Origin: Deltaproteobacteria bacterium
GTDB taxonomy: Bacteria > Bdellovibrionota > JACOXK01
DNA length: 64,000 nt
Assembly: GCA_016186995.1 (NCBI GenBank)
Contig: JACPKQ010000022.1
Location: 62,001 to 126,000 of the forward strand
Direction: 5' to 3'
Of the stretch, positions 44,092-53,222 are shown one piece after another (within the stretch, counting starts at the first letter, position 1; the number at the start of each line of letters is the position of its first letter). The position numbers and the translations under genes were made by a program. Below the pieces are notes generated by a model. It saw only the letters and a program-made list of their open reading frames with translations. It had not been told where the DNA came from and made no database searches.

Positions 44092-44307
44092 ATGAAGAAG
44101 TTATTTGTTCTTTTAGCTGTTTTAGGAGTGCTCTCTATTCATGGAGTTTCTTTTGCCGATCATGATCATGGAAAAGAAACAACTAAAGTTTCTAGCGAAA
44201 TTGAAGATCCATGTGGTGATGAGCTTGCTGCCTTAGGTGTTTCTGAAACTGTTGTTAGAGACGTTGAAGAAGCAGAAGATGCAGGCGATGCTGGTGAAAC
44301 TGACTAA
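44092..44307 (+). CDS. small secreted acidic protein
   Basis: A 71-residue protein with a clear Sec signal (MKKLFVLLAVLGVLSIHGVSFA), a HDHG motif just after it, and an acidic tail rich in Glu, Asp, Ala and Gly with one Cys. I recognise no family. It has its own sigma-54 promoter and its own terminator, so it is a monocistronic, separately controlled unit. The leader TACGAGGAG is shared with the sigma-54-driven secreted-protein gene at 59.2 kb. Confidence 0.7.
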   Translation: MKKLFVLLAVLGVLSIHGVSFADHDHGKETTKVSSEIEDPCGDELAALGVSETVVRDVEEAEDAGDAGETD

Positions 44308-44350
44308 TCACTATTGAGTGGGCCCTAATTCAGTAGATTAAAATACGTAT

Positions 44351-44390
44351 AAAAAAAGGATGTGATTCTAACGAATCACATCCTTTTTTT
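44351..44390. terminator. bidirectional rho-independent terminator
   Basis: A perfect 18-bp stem (44351-44368 with 44373-44390) and a TAAC loop. The arms begin with seven A and end with seven T, so it can terminate both the small secreted-protein gene from the left and the minus-strand transporter operon from the right. Confidence 0.93.
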
Positions 44391-44396
44391 ATTTTA

Positions 44397-44603
44397 CTAA
44401 TTCGTTTCTACACTATTTTCAAACCACTTTTCAGAAAGCTCATTCCACGTATTTTCTATCCACTCTCTCATATTGAAAATCATGAACCTAGCTTCTTGAA
44501 GTGGAAGTACTTGGTAGAGTTTTCGATCTCTTCCGATAGGCATGATAGCAATGGCATAAAGTGCTACTCCTACAAACAATATTTTTAAAAGCTTTCTCAA
44601 CAT
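44397..44603 (-). CDS. small membrane protein at the end of the peptide-transporter operon
   Basis: About 68 residues. The start at 44603 (MLRKLLKILFVG) has AGGA seven bases upstream; longer starts overlap oppC. One membrane helix (FVGVALYAIAIMP) is followed by a charged helical region with several Trp. Unrecognised. It is the last gene before the terminator. Confidence 0.55.
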   Translation of the reverse strand: MLRKLLKILFVGVALYAIAIMPIGRDRKLYQVLPLQEARFMIFNMREWIENTWNELSEKWFENSVETN

Positions 44604-44619
44604 CGGGCCCATCCTAACA

Positions 44620-45558
44620 TTATTTCTTACCCATGACAAAGCGTGGGTCAAAGGCATCACGAAGGCCATCGCCTATGAAATTAAACGAAACAACAGTCAT
44701 CAAAATAAGAAACCCTGGATAAAAAGCTAAAAGAGGTGCAGTCCGCATATACTCTTGAGAATTAGTCAGCATATTTCCCCAAGAAGGAATGGGCGGTTGA
44801 ATACCCAAGCCTAAAAAACTTAAAACAGATTCATAAAGAATATTACCACCCACCGCAAGTGTGGAGGCAACAATAATAGGGGCTACACAATTTGGAACAA
44901 TATGCCTTAAAATAATTTTTCTATTTGAAACTCCTACCGCGTTAGCTGCCAGAACAAATTCTCTTTCTTTTAAAGAAAGAGTACTTCCTCGGACAAGACG
45001 GGCTACAGACATCCAACCAAAGAACACAATAATAATCATTATTTTAAACATGCTCGCTTCGTTACCACTCACAAAAGCATGGGGTAAAAAAGGCAATGCT
45101 TTTTCAAGATCGACCGCAGCAAGAAGAATCATAAGAGGAAGCGTTGGCAAAGAAAGCATGGCGTCTGTAAAACGCATCAGAACAGTATCCCACGCGCCCC
45201 CAAAATAGCCAGCGCTTGCCCCTATGAGAGTGCCTATAAGCGCTGACATCAAAGCTGAAATAATTCCAACTGTTAAAGAAATTTGACCGCCATAAAGAAG
45301 ACGTGCCAGCATATCTCGCCCCACATCATCTGTTCCTAAAAGATGTTTTAAGGAAGGTGGCAAAAGTTTTACTGCACTCGTATCATGAAATGAAACACCT
45401 AAAATCTGCGTTAACCAGGGGGCACAAAGAGCAGAAAGAACAAGAACAAAAAGGAGCCCCATACTGATCCTAGCTAATCTATGTTTGAGAAAACGACGCC
45501 ATGCTAAAGCAAGCGGGCCATCTGATTTTTCTCTAACTTCTGTTTTATTTTCCACCAT
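44620..45558 (-). CDS. oligopeptide/dipeptide ABC transporter permease (OppC/DppC)
   Basis: About 312 residues with six membrane helices, an OppC N-terminal tail, and the EAA motif region (KEREFVLAANAVGVSNRKIILRHIVPNCVAPI). GTDDVGRDMLARLLYGG is the usual OppC motif. The start at 45558 has AAGGA at six bases. It overlaps oppB by 14 bases. No OppD/OppF ATPase is encoded nearby. Confidence 0.9.
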   Translation of the reverse strand: MVENKTEVREKSDGPLALAWRRFLKHRLARISMGLLFVLVLSALCAPWLTQILGVSFHDTSAVKLLPPSLKHLLGTDDVGRDMLARLLYGGQISLTVGIISALMSALIGTLIGASAGYFGGAWDTVLMRFTDAMLSLPTLPLMILLAAVDLEKALPFLPHAFVSGNEASMFKIMIIIVFFGWMSVARLVRGSTLSLKEREFVLAANAVGVSNRKIILRHIVPNCVAPIIVASTLAVGGNILYESVLSFLGLGIQPPIPSWGNMLTNSQEYMRTAPLLAFYPGFLILMTVVSFNFIGDGLRDAFDPRFVMGKK

Positions 45559-46510
45559 GTCGAATCCTTGGGTCCACAACAGCATAAAGAATATCCGCTA
45601 AGAAATTTGCAATCATTGTTAGAAAAGCTAAAAACAAAAAACTAATCATTGCTACATAATAATCAACGCCAATAATAGAATCATAAAGAAGTTTTCCCAT
45701 TCCTGGCCAAGAAAAAACAGTTTCAGTAATGGTTGCCCCACCGACAAGCCCCGGAAGAGAAAGAGCAATAATAGTCACGACAGGAATCAGTGCGTTTTTT
45801 AAGGCGTGTTTAAAAAGAATAGTATCTTCATCAACCCCTTTAGCCCGTGCAGTTCGAATATAATCGCGCTTCACGACTTCGAGCATACTTGACCTCATAT
45901 ATCGAACCCAACCCCCAATTTGCTGTACAGAAAGGGCTATGACAGGTAACACCATGTAGCGCATCTTATCCACAAAATCAGAATAGCCTGGGGTTTGCAT
46001 ACCCGAAGCTGGAAACACCTGTAGTTTTTCTGCAAAAATAATAATGAGCATGAGCCCCAACCAAAAAGAAGGTATGGATATCCCCACAAAAGAAGCAAAA
46101 TTAGCAATATAATCAAAAGTGGAATACTGCTTCATTGCAGAATACACTCCTATGGGAACAGCTATGAGCAAACTTAAAAGAAGAGAAGCAAGCATGAGTT
46201 TTAAAGAATTAGGAATACGGTCTTTGATAAGATCATAAGTACGAACACCTTTATAGGTTCGTGAATAGCCCAGATCTCCTTTAAGAGTTACTTGTTTCAA
46301 CCATTTAAAATAACGAATGTGAATAGGCTGATCAAGCCCATAGACTTTTTTAAGTCGCGCCTCATCTTGAGGCTTCATATTAGGGATACTTGTAATAAGA
46401 AGCTCTATAGGGTCGCCAGGCATCAGCCCTAAACTGTAATAAACAGCAAAGGAAAGTGCAAAAAGCACAATGAGTGTTTGAAGCGCCCTCTTAACGAAGT
46501 AACCCATCAT
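45545..46510 (-). CDS. oligopeptide/dipeptide ABC transporter permease (OppB/DppB)
   Basis: A 321-residue permease with the OppB start MGYFVKRALQTLIVLFALS, the LMPGDPIELL motif, YRYGLDQPIHIRYFKWL-like segment, and the EAA loop (KRDYIRTARAKGVDEDTILFKHALKNALIP). The gene lies six bases after the binding-protein gene. Confidence 0.92.
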   Translation of the reverse strand: MMGYFVKRALQTLIVLFALSFAVYYSLGLMPGDPIELLITSIPNMKPQDEARLKKVYGLDQPIHIRYFKWLKQVTLKGDLGYSRTYKGVRTYDLIKDRIPNSLKLMLASLLLSLLIAVPIGVYSAMKQYSTFDYIANFASFVGISIPSFWLGLMLIIIFAEKLQVFPASGMQTPGYSDFVDKMRYMVLPVIALSVQQIGGWVRYMRSSMLEVVKRDYIRTARAKGVDEDTILFKHALKNALIPVVTIIALSLPGLVGGATITETVFSWPGMGKLLYDSIIGVDYYVAMISFLFLAFLTMIANFLADILYAVVDPRIRHGGK

Positions 46511-46516
46511 AAGCTA

Positions 46517-48181
46517 TTAAAGCATCTTATATTTCCAGCTCTCAGCATTCCACGTCACCGGTGTGTCTGTACCCGTTGGTTTCCAATTTTCAAGCTCCTT
46601 ATCTGTGACAGAAATATCGACTCTCCAGAAAAGTGGAAGGGCTGGAAGATCTTCAACCCAAATTTCTTGTTCTTTACTCAAAAGTTCCTTTCTTTTTGAT
46701 TCTTCGAGAGTGACAGGAACCTGTATATCAATTTTATTTGCTTCTTCATTTCTCCATCCAGGATTATTTTGCCCCTGCCAATTATTTTCCTTACTTGGAA
46801 TATTTTTAATTGTCCAAAGACTTTCTCCATCGGATTGAGGGCTATTCACCCATGCATACATTGCAAAATGTTGAAATTTTCTTTCGTGAACTGTTTCACC
46901 AAAAAAAACTTTTGCGGGTTGGTTTTTAATTTCAAGCTTGACTCCAATTTTTCTCCAATCTGCTTGAATCAACTGCTGCACATCCGAACGCGCTTTATTA
47001 TCGGCTGTGGTCATAATGGTAAACTCAAGTTTTTTTCCATCTTTTTCACGCACACCACTACTTCCCATCTTCCAACCTAAATCTTCAAGAATTTGTTCGG
47101 CTTTGAGAGGATCATAAGGATATTTTTTGACATTGGGGTTGTATCCATAATGTTTTGGAGGAAGCCACGAGTGTGATACTGCTTGCTTTCCAGAAAAAAG
47201 CTTTTCAACCATACCCACACGATTCATTCCATAAAGAAGTGCTTGTCTCACACCCCTTTCTTTAAGAATCGGATCGTCCAAATTGACATCAACGTGTTCC
47301 CACACCATGCCATCAATATAATAAAAATTAAAATCATTTCTTTTTCTTTCTTCAAAGCCAAGTGCCTGAGGAAGATTAAGCCCTACTGTTGAAATTGCTT
47401 TAATTTTTCCAGAAACAAGCTCTGATTCTAAGGTGTTACCCCCTGTAACAACATTGTAAATAACATGATTGATACTAGGTTTTTCACCAAAATAATTTGG
47501 ATTTGAGGAAAAAGACAAATAAGAACCCGGCTTCCATTCATTAAGAACATAAGCGCCATTTCCTAGCGGTTTTCTATTATATTCACTTTGATCCATTTTG
47601 TCTGGGGCTTCTTTAAAGTCTTTTTCCAAAACATGCTTAGGTAAAAAAGAATGCCCTAAATAATAATAAGCATAAGGTTGCTTCCACGTAACAACAAAGG
47701 TTCTGTCATCTTTTGCTTCTATTTTTTGGATGCGTTCGTCACGATCACGCGATACTACAGGCACCCGATTATCCATAATGACTTCATGAGCAAAAACAAA
47801 ATCATGAGCTGTCAAAGGCCATCCATCACTCCATTTAAGTCCTTCTTTAAGCTTCCATGTTGTTCTCATGCGATTGCCTGAGAGTTTTTCAACTCCCCCC
47901 TTTTCAAGACTTGGAATGCTTTCAGCCAAGCGGGGATAAAGCTTCCAGTTGTTGTCATATTCAACAAGATCTTCAAAAAGAAGCGCATACATCTCGGTTG
48001 AAACCGCCATTTGTTGAAACAGCGGATGTAAGCTATCGGGCTCTTGTGCAAACCCAACAACAATTTGATCTTTTGAGTTTAAAGATGAGTTTTTTTGAAG
48101 CGCTAGAAAAACAGCAAAAATAAAAACGACAACAAAAATACCTAAAAAAATAAAACCTTTTTTACTTCTCTTCTTAGCCAT
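46517..48181 (-). CDS. peptide ABC transporter substrate-binding protein (OppA/DppA)
   Basis: A 554-residue family-5 extracellular solute-binding protein: GFAQEPDSLHPL, then KLYPRLAESIP, TWKLKEGLKWSDGWPLTAHDFVFAHEVI, and VRQALLYGMNRVGMVEKLF. The N-terminus is a basic stretch plus one helix (GFIFLGIFVVVFIFAVFLA) without Cys, so it is probably membrane-anchored by an uncleaved signal. First gene of the binding-protein/OppB/OppC operon. Confidence 0.92.
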   Translation of the reverse strand: MAKKRSKKGFIFLGIFVVVFIFAVFLALQKNSSLNSKDQIVVGFAQEPDSLHPLFQQMAVSTEMYALLFEDLVEYDNNWKLYPRLAESIPSLEKGGVEKLSGNRMRTTWKLKEGLKWSDGWPLTAHDFVFAHEVIMDNRVPVVSRDRDERIQKIEAKDDRTFVVTWKQPYAYYYLGHSFLPKHVLEKDFKEAPDKMDQSEYNRKPLGNGAYVLNEWKPGSYLSFSSNPNYFGEKPSINHVIYNVVTGGNTLESELVSGKIKAISTVGLNLPQALGFEERKRNDFNFYYIDGMVWEHVDVNLDDPILKERGVRQALLYGMNRVGMVEKLFSGKQAVSHSWLPPKHYGYNPNVKKYPYDPLKAEQILEDLGWKMGSSGVREKDGKKLEFTIMTTADNKARSDVQQLIQADWRKIGVKLEIKNQPAKVFFGETVHERKFQHFAMYAWVNSPQSDGESLWTIKNIPSKENNWQGQNNPGWRNEEANKIDIQVPVTLEESKRKELLSKEQEIWVEDLPALPLFWRVDISVTDKELENWKPTGTDTPVTWNAESWKYKML

Positions 48182-48260
48182 AAAACACCTCCCACATAAA
48201 ACAGATGTGAATACGATTAGTTAACACGCACAGGTTAAGAAATCAAATAGATACAATAGA

Positions 48261-48977
48261 TTATTTTCCAAGTTCTTTGAGGAAAAGATTTCGAATTTCT
48301 TCAATTTTTTGATCTAAATTATCTTTATTCCAGTCTTGGGTAATGATGGGTTCTAAAACCTTCACTCGAATAGTTCCAGTTTTAATTCTTAAAGAGCCTT
48401 TCTTCATGGCTTCAAATGCATTGTAGATAATAATAGGAACAAGTGGAATGTGTTCTTGCATGGCTAAGTAAAAAGCACCTTTTTTAAAAGGAAGAAGCTT
48501 TCCATCTGTTGTTCTTGTACCTTCAGGGCAAAAGAAAGCAGAGACTTTTTCATGCACCACTCTTGTTTGAATCTTTTTCATGCTTCGCATGGCTTTTTGA
48601 TGATCTTCTCTATCAATAGGAATTTGTCCTACAAGGCGGAACACCCATCCCATCAAGGGGTAATTAAAAATTTCTTTTTTCCCGATGAAAAAAACTCCTT
48701 TGGGCAAGAAAGAAGGAAAAAGAAAAATATCAAGCAAACTTTGATGATTTCCTACAAAAACAACAGGTTTGTATTGAGTCAGAAAATGTTTGTTTTCGAG
48801 GGCTACTTTAATTCCTGAAATCCACAACATGGCTTTGCCATAAGGGCCTTTCAGGAGATCTGTTGTTTTAATTGGATTCCAAGTGATGAGATAAACAACA
48901 ATACCTAAGATGCTAAACAGAAGGATAAGAAGTAATCCTAAGAAAATCGAGATAATATTTCTTAAAAGAGCCATCAT
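48261..48977 (-). CDS. plsC: 1-acyl-sn-glycerol-3-phosphate acyltransferase
   Basis: A 238-residue inner-membrane acyltransferase for phosphatidic acid synthesis. The N-terminal helix is followed by the HX4D block (FVGNHQSLLDIF), FIGKKEIFNYPLMGWVFRL, the FFCPEGTRTTDGKLLPFKKGAF block, and VPIIIYNA. It overlaps the preceding transsulfuration gene by four bases, which suggests co-transcription without a shared pathway. Confidence 0.92.
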   Translation of the reverse strand: MMALLRNIISIFLGLLLILLFSILGIVVYLITWNPIKTTDLLKGPYGKAMLWISGIKVALENKHFLTQYKPVVFVGNHQSLLDIFLFPSFLPKGVFFIGKKEIFNYPLMGWVFRLVGQIPIDREDHQKAMRSMKKIQTRVVHEKVSAFFCPEGTRTTDGKLLPFKKGAFYLAMQEHIPLVPIIIYNAFEAMKKGSLRIKTGTIRVKVLEPIITQDWNKDNLDQKIEEIRNLFLKELGK

Positions 48978-50131
48978 TGTGCATGGAGTGCTTGATTGAG
49001 GTCTTCTACGAGATCATCAATATGTTCAAGCCCCACAGATAGTCTAATCAAACAATCTGAAATGCCAAGACTTTCTCTCATCTTTTTTGGAATAGAAGCA
49101 TGGGTCATAATGGCTGGGTGTTCGATGAGAGATTCAACTCCACCTAAACTTTCAGCAAGAGAAAATATTTTGACTTTTTCTAGAAATTTTTTTGCTTTGA
49201 GAAGATTGCCTTTGATGACAAAAGAAATCATACCTCCAAAACCTCGCATTTGTTTTTGAGCTAACTCATGTTGTGGATGTGAAGGAAGGCCCGGATAAAT
49301 AACCTTTTCTACTTTCGAATGATTTTCTAAAAAAAGAGCTATTTTTTTTGCATTTTCTTCATGACGTGTCATTCGAACGGCCAATGTTTTTAAACCTCTT
49401 AAAACAAGAAAACAATCAAAGGGGCTGGGAATAGCACCTATAGCATTTTGAAGAAAGTAAAGTTTTTCTGCTAATTTTTGCTCATTTGTAACAACTGCGC
49501 CACCCACCACGTCACTATGACCATTTATAAATTTGGTGGTGGAGTGAACTACAAGTGAGGCTCCACACTGAAGTGGATTCTGAAAATAAGGGCTCATAAA
49601 AGTGTTATCTACAATAGAAATCAATTTTTGGTTACGTGCTACACCAATTGTTTTTTTAAGATCAATCAATTTTAAAAGTGGGTTCGTAGGTGTTTCAATC
49701 CACACTGCTTTTGTATTTTTTCGAATTGATTTTTTAAGATTATGAGCATCACAAAGATCAATAAAAGAAAACTCTAAACCCATTTCTTTGATCACTTTAT
49801 CAAAAAGACGATAGGTTCCCCCATATACGTCATCAGCGCAGATGATGTGATCTCCAGATTTAAAAAGGTGCATGAGAGTTGTTGTTGCAGCACACCCCGA
49901 GGCAAAAGCGAGTCCAAACTTGCCCCCTTCAAGTGCGGCTATATTTTCTTCAAGAACTTTGCGTGTTGGGTTGCCTGTACGTGAGTACTCAAAGCCCTTA
50001 TGTTTGCCTGGGCTTGTTTGCACGTAAGTACTTGTTTGGAAAATAGGGGTCATGATAGCACCTGTAGAAGGGTCTGGATGAATACCGGCATGGATGAGTT
50101 TTGTCTCAAATTTTGTATCTAATTTTTTCAT
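48974..50131 (-). CDS. cystathionine gamma-synthase/gamma-lyase family enzyme
   Basis: A 385-residue PLP enzyme of Cys/Met metabolism. FETKLIHAGIHPDPSTGAIMTPIFQTSTYVQ is the family start, YSRTGNPTR the PLP-phosphate region, and STTKFINGHSDVVGG holds the PLP Lys. Synthase and lyase cannot be separated by eye, but its position directly after a cystathionine beta-synthase gene favours gamma-lyase in reverse transsulfuration, giving cysteine from cystathionine. Confidence 0.9.
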   Translation of the reverse strand: MKKLDTKFETKLIHAGIHPDPSTGAIMTPIFQTSTYVQTSPGKHKGFEYSRTGNPTRKVLEENIAALEGGKFGLAFASGCAATTTLMHLFKSGDHIICADDVYGGTYRLFDKVIKEMGLEFSFIDLCDAHNLKKSIRKNTKAVWIETPTNPLLKLIDLKKTIGVARNQKLISIVDNTFMSPYFQNPLQCGASLVVHSTTKFINGHSDVVGGAVVTNEQKLAEKLYFLQNAIGAIPSPFDCFLVLRGLKTLAVRMTRHEENAKKIALFLENHSKVEKVIYPGLPSHPQHELAQKQMRGFGGMISFVIKGNLLKAKKFLEKVKIFSLAESLGGVESLIEHPAIMTHASIPKKMRESLGISDCLIRLSVGLEHIDDLVEDLNQALHAQ

Positions 50132-50136
50132 ACTTT

Positions 50137-51516
50137 TTAAGGATGAAGTTTATTTTTATAATGAGTGATGAGGTCTATTTTTGTAATAATGCCTTTACAC
50201 TTTCCACCTTCGTAAACAACAACAACTTTGCCATTATGTATTTCATGAGAGATTTTTTCAATAGGCTCATCGAGGGAACACTGAACAATATTTTTTGTAA
50301 TAAGATGCTCGATTGAGTCTTTTGTAGAAGCATTTTTGTTGTGAGCCAAATATCTTAAAAGTGGTGTTTCTTCAATAACTCCAACAAGATTCGCTCCAGC
50401 AAAAACAGGAAGTTGTGAAATATTAAACTCTTTCATGAGGTCAATAATAGTAAAAGGACTGTCATCTTTCTTTGCAGTTTTGACTTCTTTGTCTTTCTTT
50501 TCATTAATAATATCTCTGGCAGTTCCAAAAGCTTCACCCCCGTCAAGACACCCATTTTCTTTCATCCATGTATCATTAAAAATTTTACTTAAATATCTAT
50601 CGGCTGAATCTGGCAGAAGAACAACGATATTTTTAGGTACGTTGAGTTTTTCGGCTACTTGAATAGCCCCTTGAACAGCAAAACCACTTGAGCCACCTGC
50701 AAAAATACCTTCTTCTTTGACAAGGCGCCGTGTCATAAGGAAGGATTCTTTATCAGTCACCTGAACAATATCATCAAGAATTGAAAAATCCATGTTTTCA
50801 GGCAAAATATCTTCTCCAACACCTTCTACAAGATAAGTTTTGGCTTCACCTACCTTTTTGGTTTTAAAATATTCATAAAAAATGGAGCCAATAGGATCAA
50901 CTCCTATTATCTTAATATTTGGATTTTGTTCTTTTAAATATTTTCCAGCACCCGAGATGGTACCTCCTGTTCCCATACCAGCAACAAATATATCAATTTT
51001 ACCTTGTGTTTGTTCCCAAATTTCAGGTCCTGTTGTTTGGTAATGTGTTTCTCGATTGGAAAGATTGGCATACTGGTTAGCAAAGAAAGAATGTGGGGTT
51101 TCTTCCGCAATTTTTCTTGAAACGCTATAATAAGAGCGTGGATCATCTGGCTCTACAGCGGTTGGGGTAATAATAACTTTGGCGCCAAAAGCACGAAGGT
51201 TTCTTATTTTTTCTTCGCTCATTTTGTCAGGCATGACAAAAATGGTTTTATAACCCTTTACGTTGGCAGCAATGGCAAGCCCCACCCCTGTGTTACCACT
51301 TGTGCCTTCAACAATAGTACCTCCTGGTTTGAGAAGCCCTTTTTTTTCAGCATCTTCAATCATATGAATCCCAATTCGGTCTTTGACCGACCCACCTGGG
51401 TTCATAAACTCACATTTGACATAAAGAGAAGAGTTAAGATGCTGAGCGATAGAGTTAAGTTTAACTATAGGTGTGTTTCCAATAGCCTCAAGAATGTTTT
51501 GACATAATTTTTTCAA
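50137..51516 (-). CDS. cystathionine beta-synthase with CBS-domain pair
   Basis: A 459-residue PLP enzyme. The catalytic part has NTPIVKLN, the PLP Lys in GGSVKDRIG, EGTSGNTGVGLA, and FVAGMGTGGTISGAGKYLKE. After about residue 330 there are two CBS modules (for example PFTIIDLMKEFNISQLPVFAGANLVGVIEE), which in CBS enzymes bind a regulatory nucleotide or S-adenosylmethionine. This domain order and its partner gene support cystathionine beta-synthase over plain cysteine synthase. Confidence 0.9.
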   Translation of the reverse strand: MKKLCQNILEAIGNTPIVKLNSIAQHLNSSLYVKCEFMNPGGSVKDRIGIHMIEDAEKKGLLKPGGTIVEGTSGNTGVGLAIAANVKGYKTIFVMPDKMSEEKIRNLRAFGAKVIITPTAVEPDDPRSYYSVSRKIAEETPHSFFANQYANLSNRETHYQTTGPEIWEQTQGKIDIFVAGMGTGGTISGAGKYLKEQNPNIKIIGVDPIGSIFYEYFKTKKVGEAKTYLVEGVGEDILPENMDFSILDDIVQVTDKESFLMTRRLVKEEGIFAGGSSGFAVQGAIQVAEKLNVPKNIVVLLPDSADRYLSKIFNDTWMKENGCLDGGEAFGTARDIINEKKDKEVKTAKKDDSPFTIIDLMKEFNISQLPVFAGANLVGVIEETPLLRYLAHNKNASTKDSIEHLITKNIVQCSLDEPIEKISHEIHNGKVVVVYEGGKCKGIITKIDLITHYKNKLHP

Positions 51517-51698
51517 TCCAAGATCTCCTCAAATCTATGAAGCCTTTTTAAAATTTCGTTTGTGACTAAGAAAGGATCTTCATTTTCAGGAATGCCTACT
51601 TTTTGAAGAAGGCGAGAGACTTTTTTCTTATTAGGCTTTGTTTTTGTAAGTTCTTCGCTTAAAGCCAAAAGATCTTGTTTTTGAGTGCTATACGCCAT
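51513..51698 (-). CDS. small hypothetical protein upstream of cbs
   Basis: A 61-residue soluble, charged and helical protein that overlaps the cbs start by four bases. Unrecognised. The tight coupling argues that it is real and belongs to the transsulfuration operon. Confidence 0.55.
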   Translation of the reverse strand: MAYSTQKQDLLALSEELTKTKPNKKKVSRLLQKVGIPENEDPFLVTNEILKRLHRFEEILD

Positions 51699-51728
51699 GC
51701 CGGCGTTTTAACATGGAACACAACTTCT

Positions 51729-51776
51729 GTCATCCCTGCATCCCTCTTTGTCATCCCTGCGTAGGCAGGGATCCAG
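51729..51776. repeat. family-A repeats, tandem
   Basis: A degenerate TCATCCCTGCATCCC followed by TCATCCCTGC-GTAG-GCAGGGATCCAG. These lie in the 366-base gap between the transsulfuration operon and the kinase gene. Confidence 0.65.
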
Positions 51777-51804
51777 TATTTTTCTTTTTACAATCCTGGT
51801 TCTG

Positions 51805-51910
51805 AGTAGCTTATGTTCTTGATGACCTGAAGAATCTTTCAGTGCCCCTCCGCCCGGTGTGGATCCTCCCTGAAAGACTCTTCAGGTCATCTTCACATAG
51901 ACTCGAATGC
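51805..51910. repeat. long-stem element D
   Basis: Arms at 51821-51842 and 51870-51891 form a 22-bp stem with one mismatch around a GC-rich loop. Flanks are TTATGTTCTTGA on the left and CTTCACATAGACTCGAAT on the right, the same boundary motifs (in inverse order) as the family-B elements, although the stem sequence is unrelated. Confidence 0.7.
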
Positions 51911-51976
51911 TGTCATTCTGAGCGTATGCGAAGAATATAATTCGTATTATACCCTTCACTACGTTCAGGGTGACAG
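51911..51976. repeat. degenerate family-A repeat
   Basis: GTCATTCTGAGCG-TATGCGAAGAAT, then TTCACTACGTTCAGGGTGACAG. It resembles the GTCATTGCGAGC...GCGAAGCAATC module with altered bases. Confidence 0.55.
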
Positions 51977-52064
51977 AGAAAGCACTCGGGATGACAGAGG
52001 GGTTCGTGGGGATGACGAAAAAAGAGGCTTGCCAAAAGTTTTTGAGTTTATATAGAAAGACTGC

Positions 52065-53222
52065 ATGCACGCAATTGGAAGATACTCTATTTTAGAAAAA
52101 ATTGCCTCGGGTGGAATGTCTCAAATCTATAAAGGCATTTTAAAAGGGCCCCAGGGCTTTAAAAAAGAAGTTGTTTTAAAAAATATTACAGAGCTTCACA
52201 GCTTTTCAAAACATCTTATACACGAAGCTAAAATTCTAAGTTCCTTTCAGCATCCTAATGTTGTTTCAGTTTATGAATTGGTCGAGGAGAAAAAAAACTT
52301 TTTCCTTGTTATGGAATATATTCAGGGTCAAGATTTAGATGAACTCAATTCTTCAAAAATGTGTCTTTCAGAAAAAGTTCATTTTTATCTTGTTTCAGAG
52401 ATTTTAAAGGGGCTCGAATACATTCATGAAAAAGGTTTTATTCATCAAGATTTATCTCCTTCTAATATTCTCATTTCTTACGATGGTTATGTGAAAATAA
52501 CTGATTTTGGATTAGCTGTAAAAAAGAATGAAAGAACAACGCGATCTCTTTATGGAAAGTGTTCTTATCTTTCACCTGAGCAGGTTAGGGGAGAAAATAT
52601 TACTTTTCAGACAGATCTTTTTTCTTTAGGGCTTATTTTGTATGAAATGTTAAGGGGTAAGAAATTTTTTGAAGGAAAAACAGATTTTGAAATTTTAGAA
52701 AAAATTAGAAAATTTAAAACAATAGAAGAGAAAATAAATTCACAAGTCGATAGTTTTTTAAAAAATTTATTACAACAAAGCCCTTGTAAAAGATTTCAAA
52801 GTGCTCAAGAATGCCTTGAATTTATTCAAGGACATTTTCAGATAGCTTCAAGAGAAGAATTTTTGAAAGAAATACAAGAAGGTCCCCAAAAAACACATAA
52901 ACTGAGTTTTGTGAGGGATATGCCTCAGAAAAATGCTTTTTTAAAACATTACGTTATCGGTGTATGTATTTTTTTTATACTTCTTGGTGGGGTGTCTTTT
53001 CACTATTTCTATAATTCAGGAAGTGGTTTTTTAAGTATTCAAACTGAACCTTGGAGCTATGTAACGATTCAAGGTGAAAAGCTTATGACTCCACTTTACC
53101 ACTATAAAATAAAATCTGGACGAGTGAGTGTTATTTTTGAAAACCCACATTTGAATCAAAAAAAAAGTAAAACTGTATGGGTGCGAAGAAATGGCAATAC
53201 TTTGATTTTGGATAAATTTTAA
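52065..53222 (+). CDS. membrane Ser/Thr protein kinase with C-terminal PEGA domain
   Basis: A 385-residue Hanks-type kinase. Residues 1-265 form the kinase domain: Gly-loop IASGGMSQIYKG, VVLKNI with the ATP Lys, IHQDLSPSNIL with the catalytic Asp, ITDFGLAVK, and SYLSPEQV. A transmembrane helix near residues 293-312 is followed by a short extracytoplasmic PEGA domain (GFLSIQTEPWSYVTIQGEKLMTPLYHYKIKSG). It faces the second Tad set, overlapping its last gene tail-to-tail by four bases. It could supply the phosphothreonines for the FHA proteins at 24-28 kb; that link is inference. Confidence 0.92.
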   Translation: MHAIGRYSILEKIASGGMSQIYKGILKGPQGFKKEVVLKNITELHSFSKHLIHEAKILSSFQHPNVVSVYELVEEKKNFFLVMEYIQGQDLDELNSSKMCLSEKVHFYLVSEILKGLEYIHEKGFIHQDLSPSNILISYDGYVKITDFGLAVKKNERTTRSLYGKCSYLSPEQVRGENITFQTDLFSLGLILYEMLRGKKFFEGKTDFEILEKIRKFKTIEEKINSQVDSFLKNLLQQSPCKRFQSAQECLEFIQGHFQIASREEFLKEIQEGPQKTHKLSFVRDMPQKNAFLKHYVIGVCIFFILLGGVSFHYFYNSGSGFLSIQTEPWSYVTIQGEKLMTPLYHYKIKSGRVSVIFENPHLNQKKSKTVWVRRNGNTLILDKF

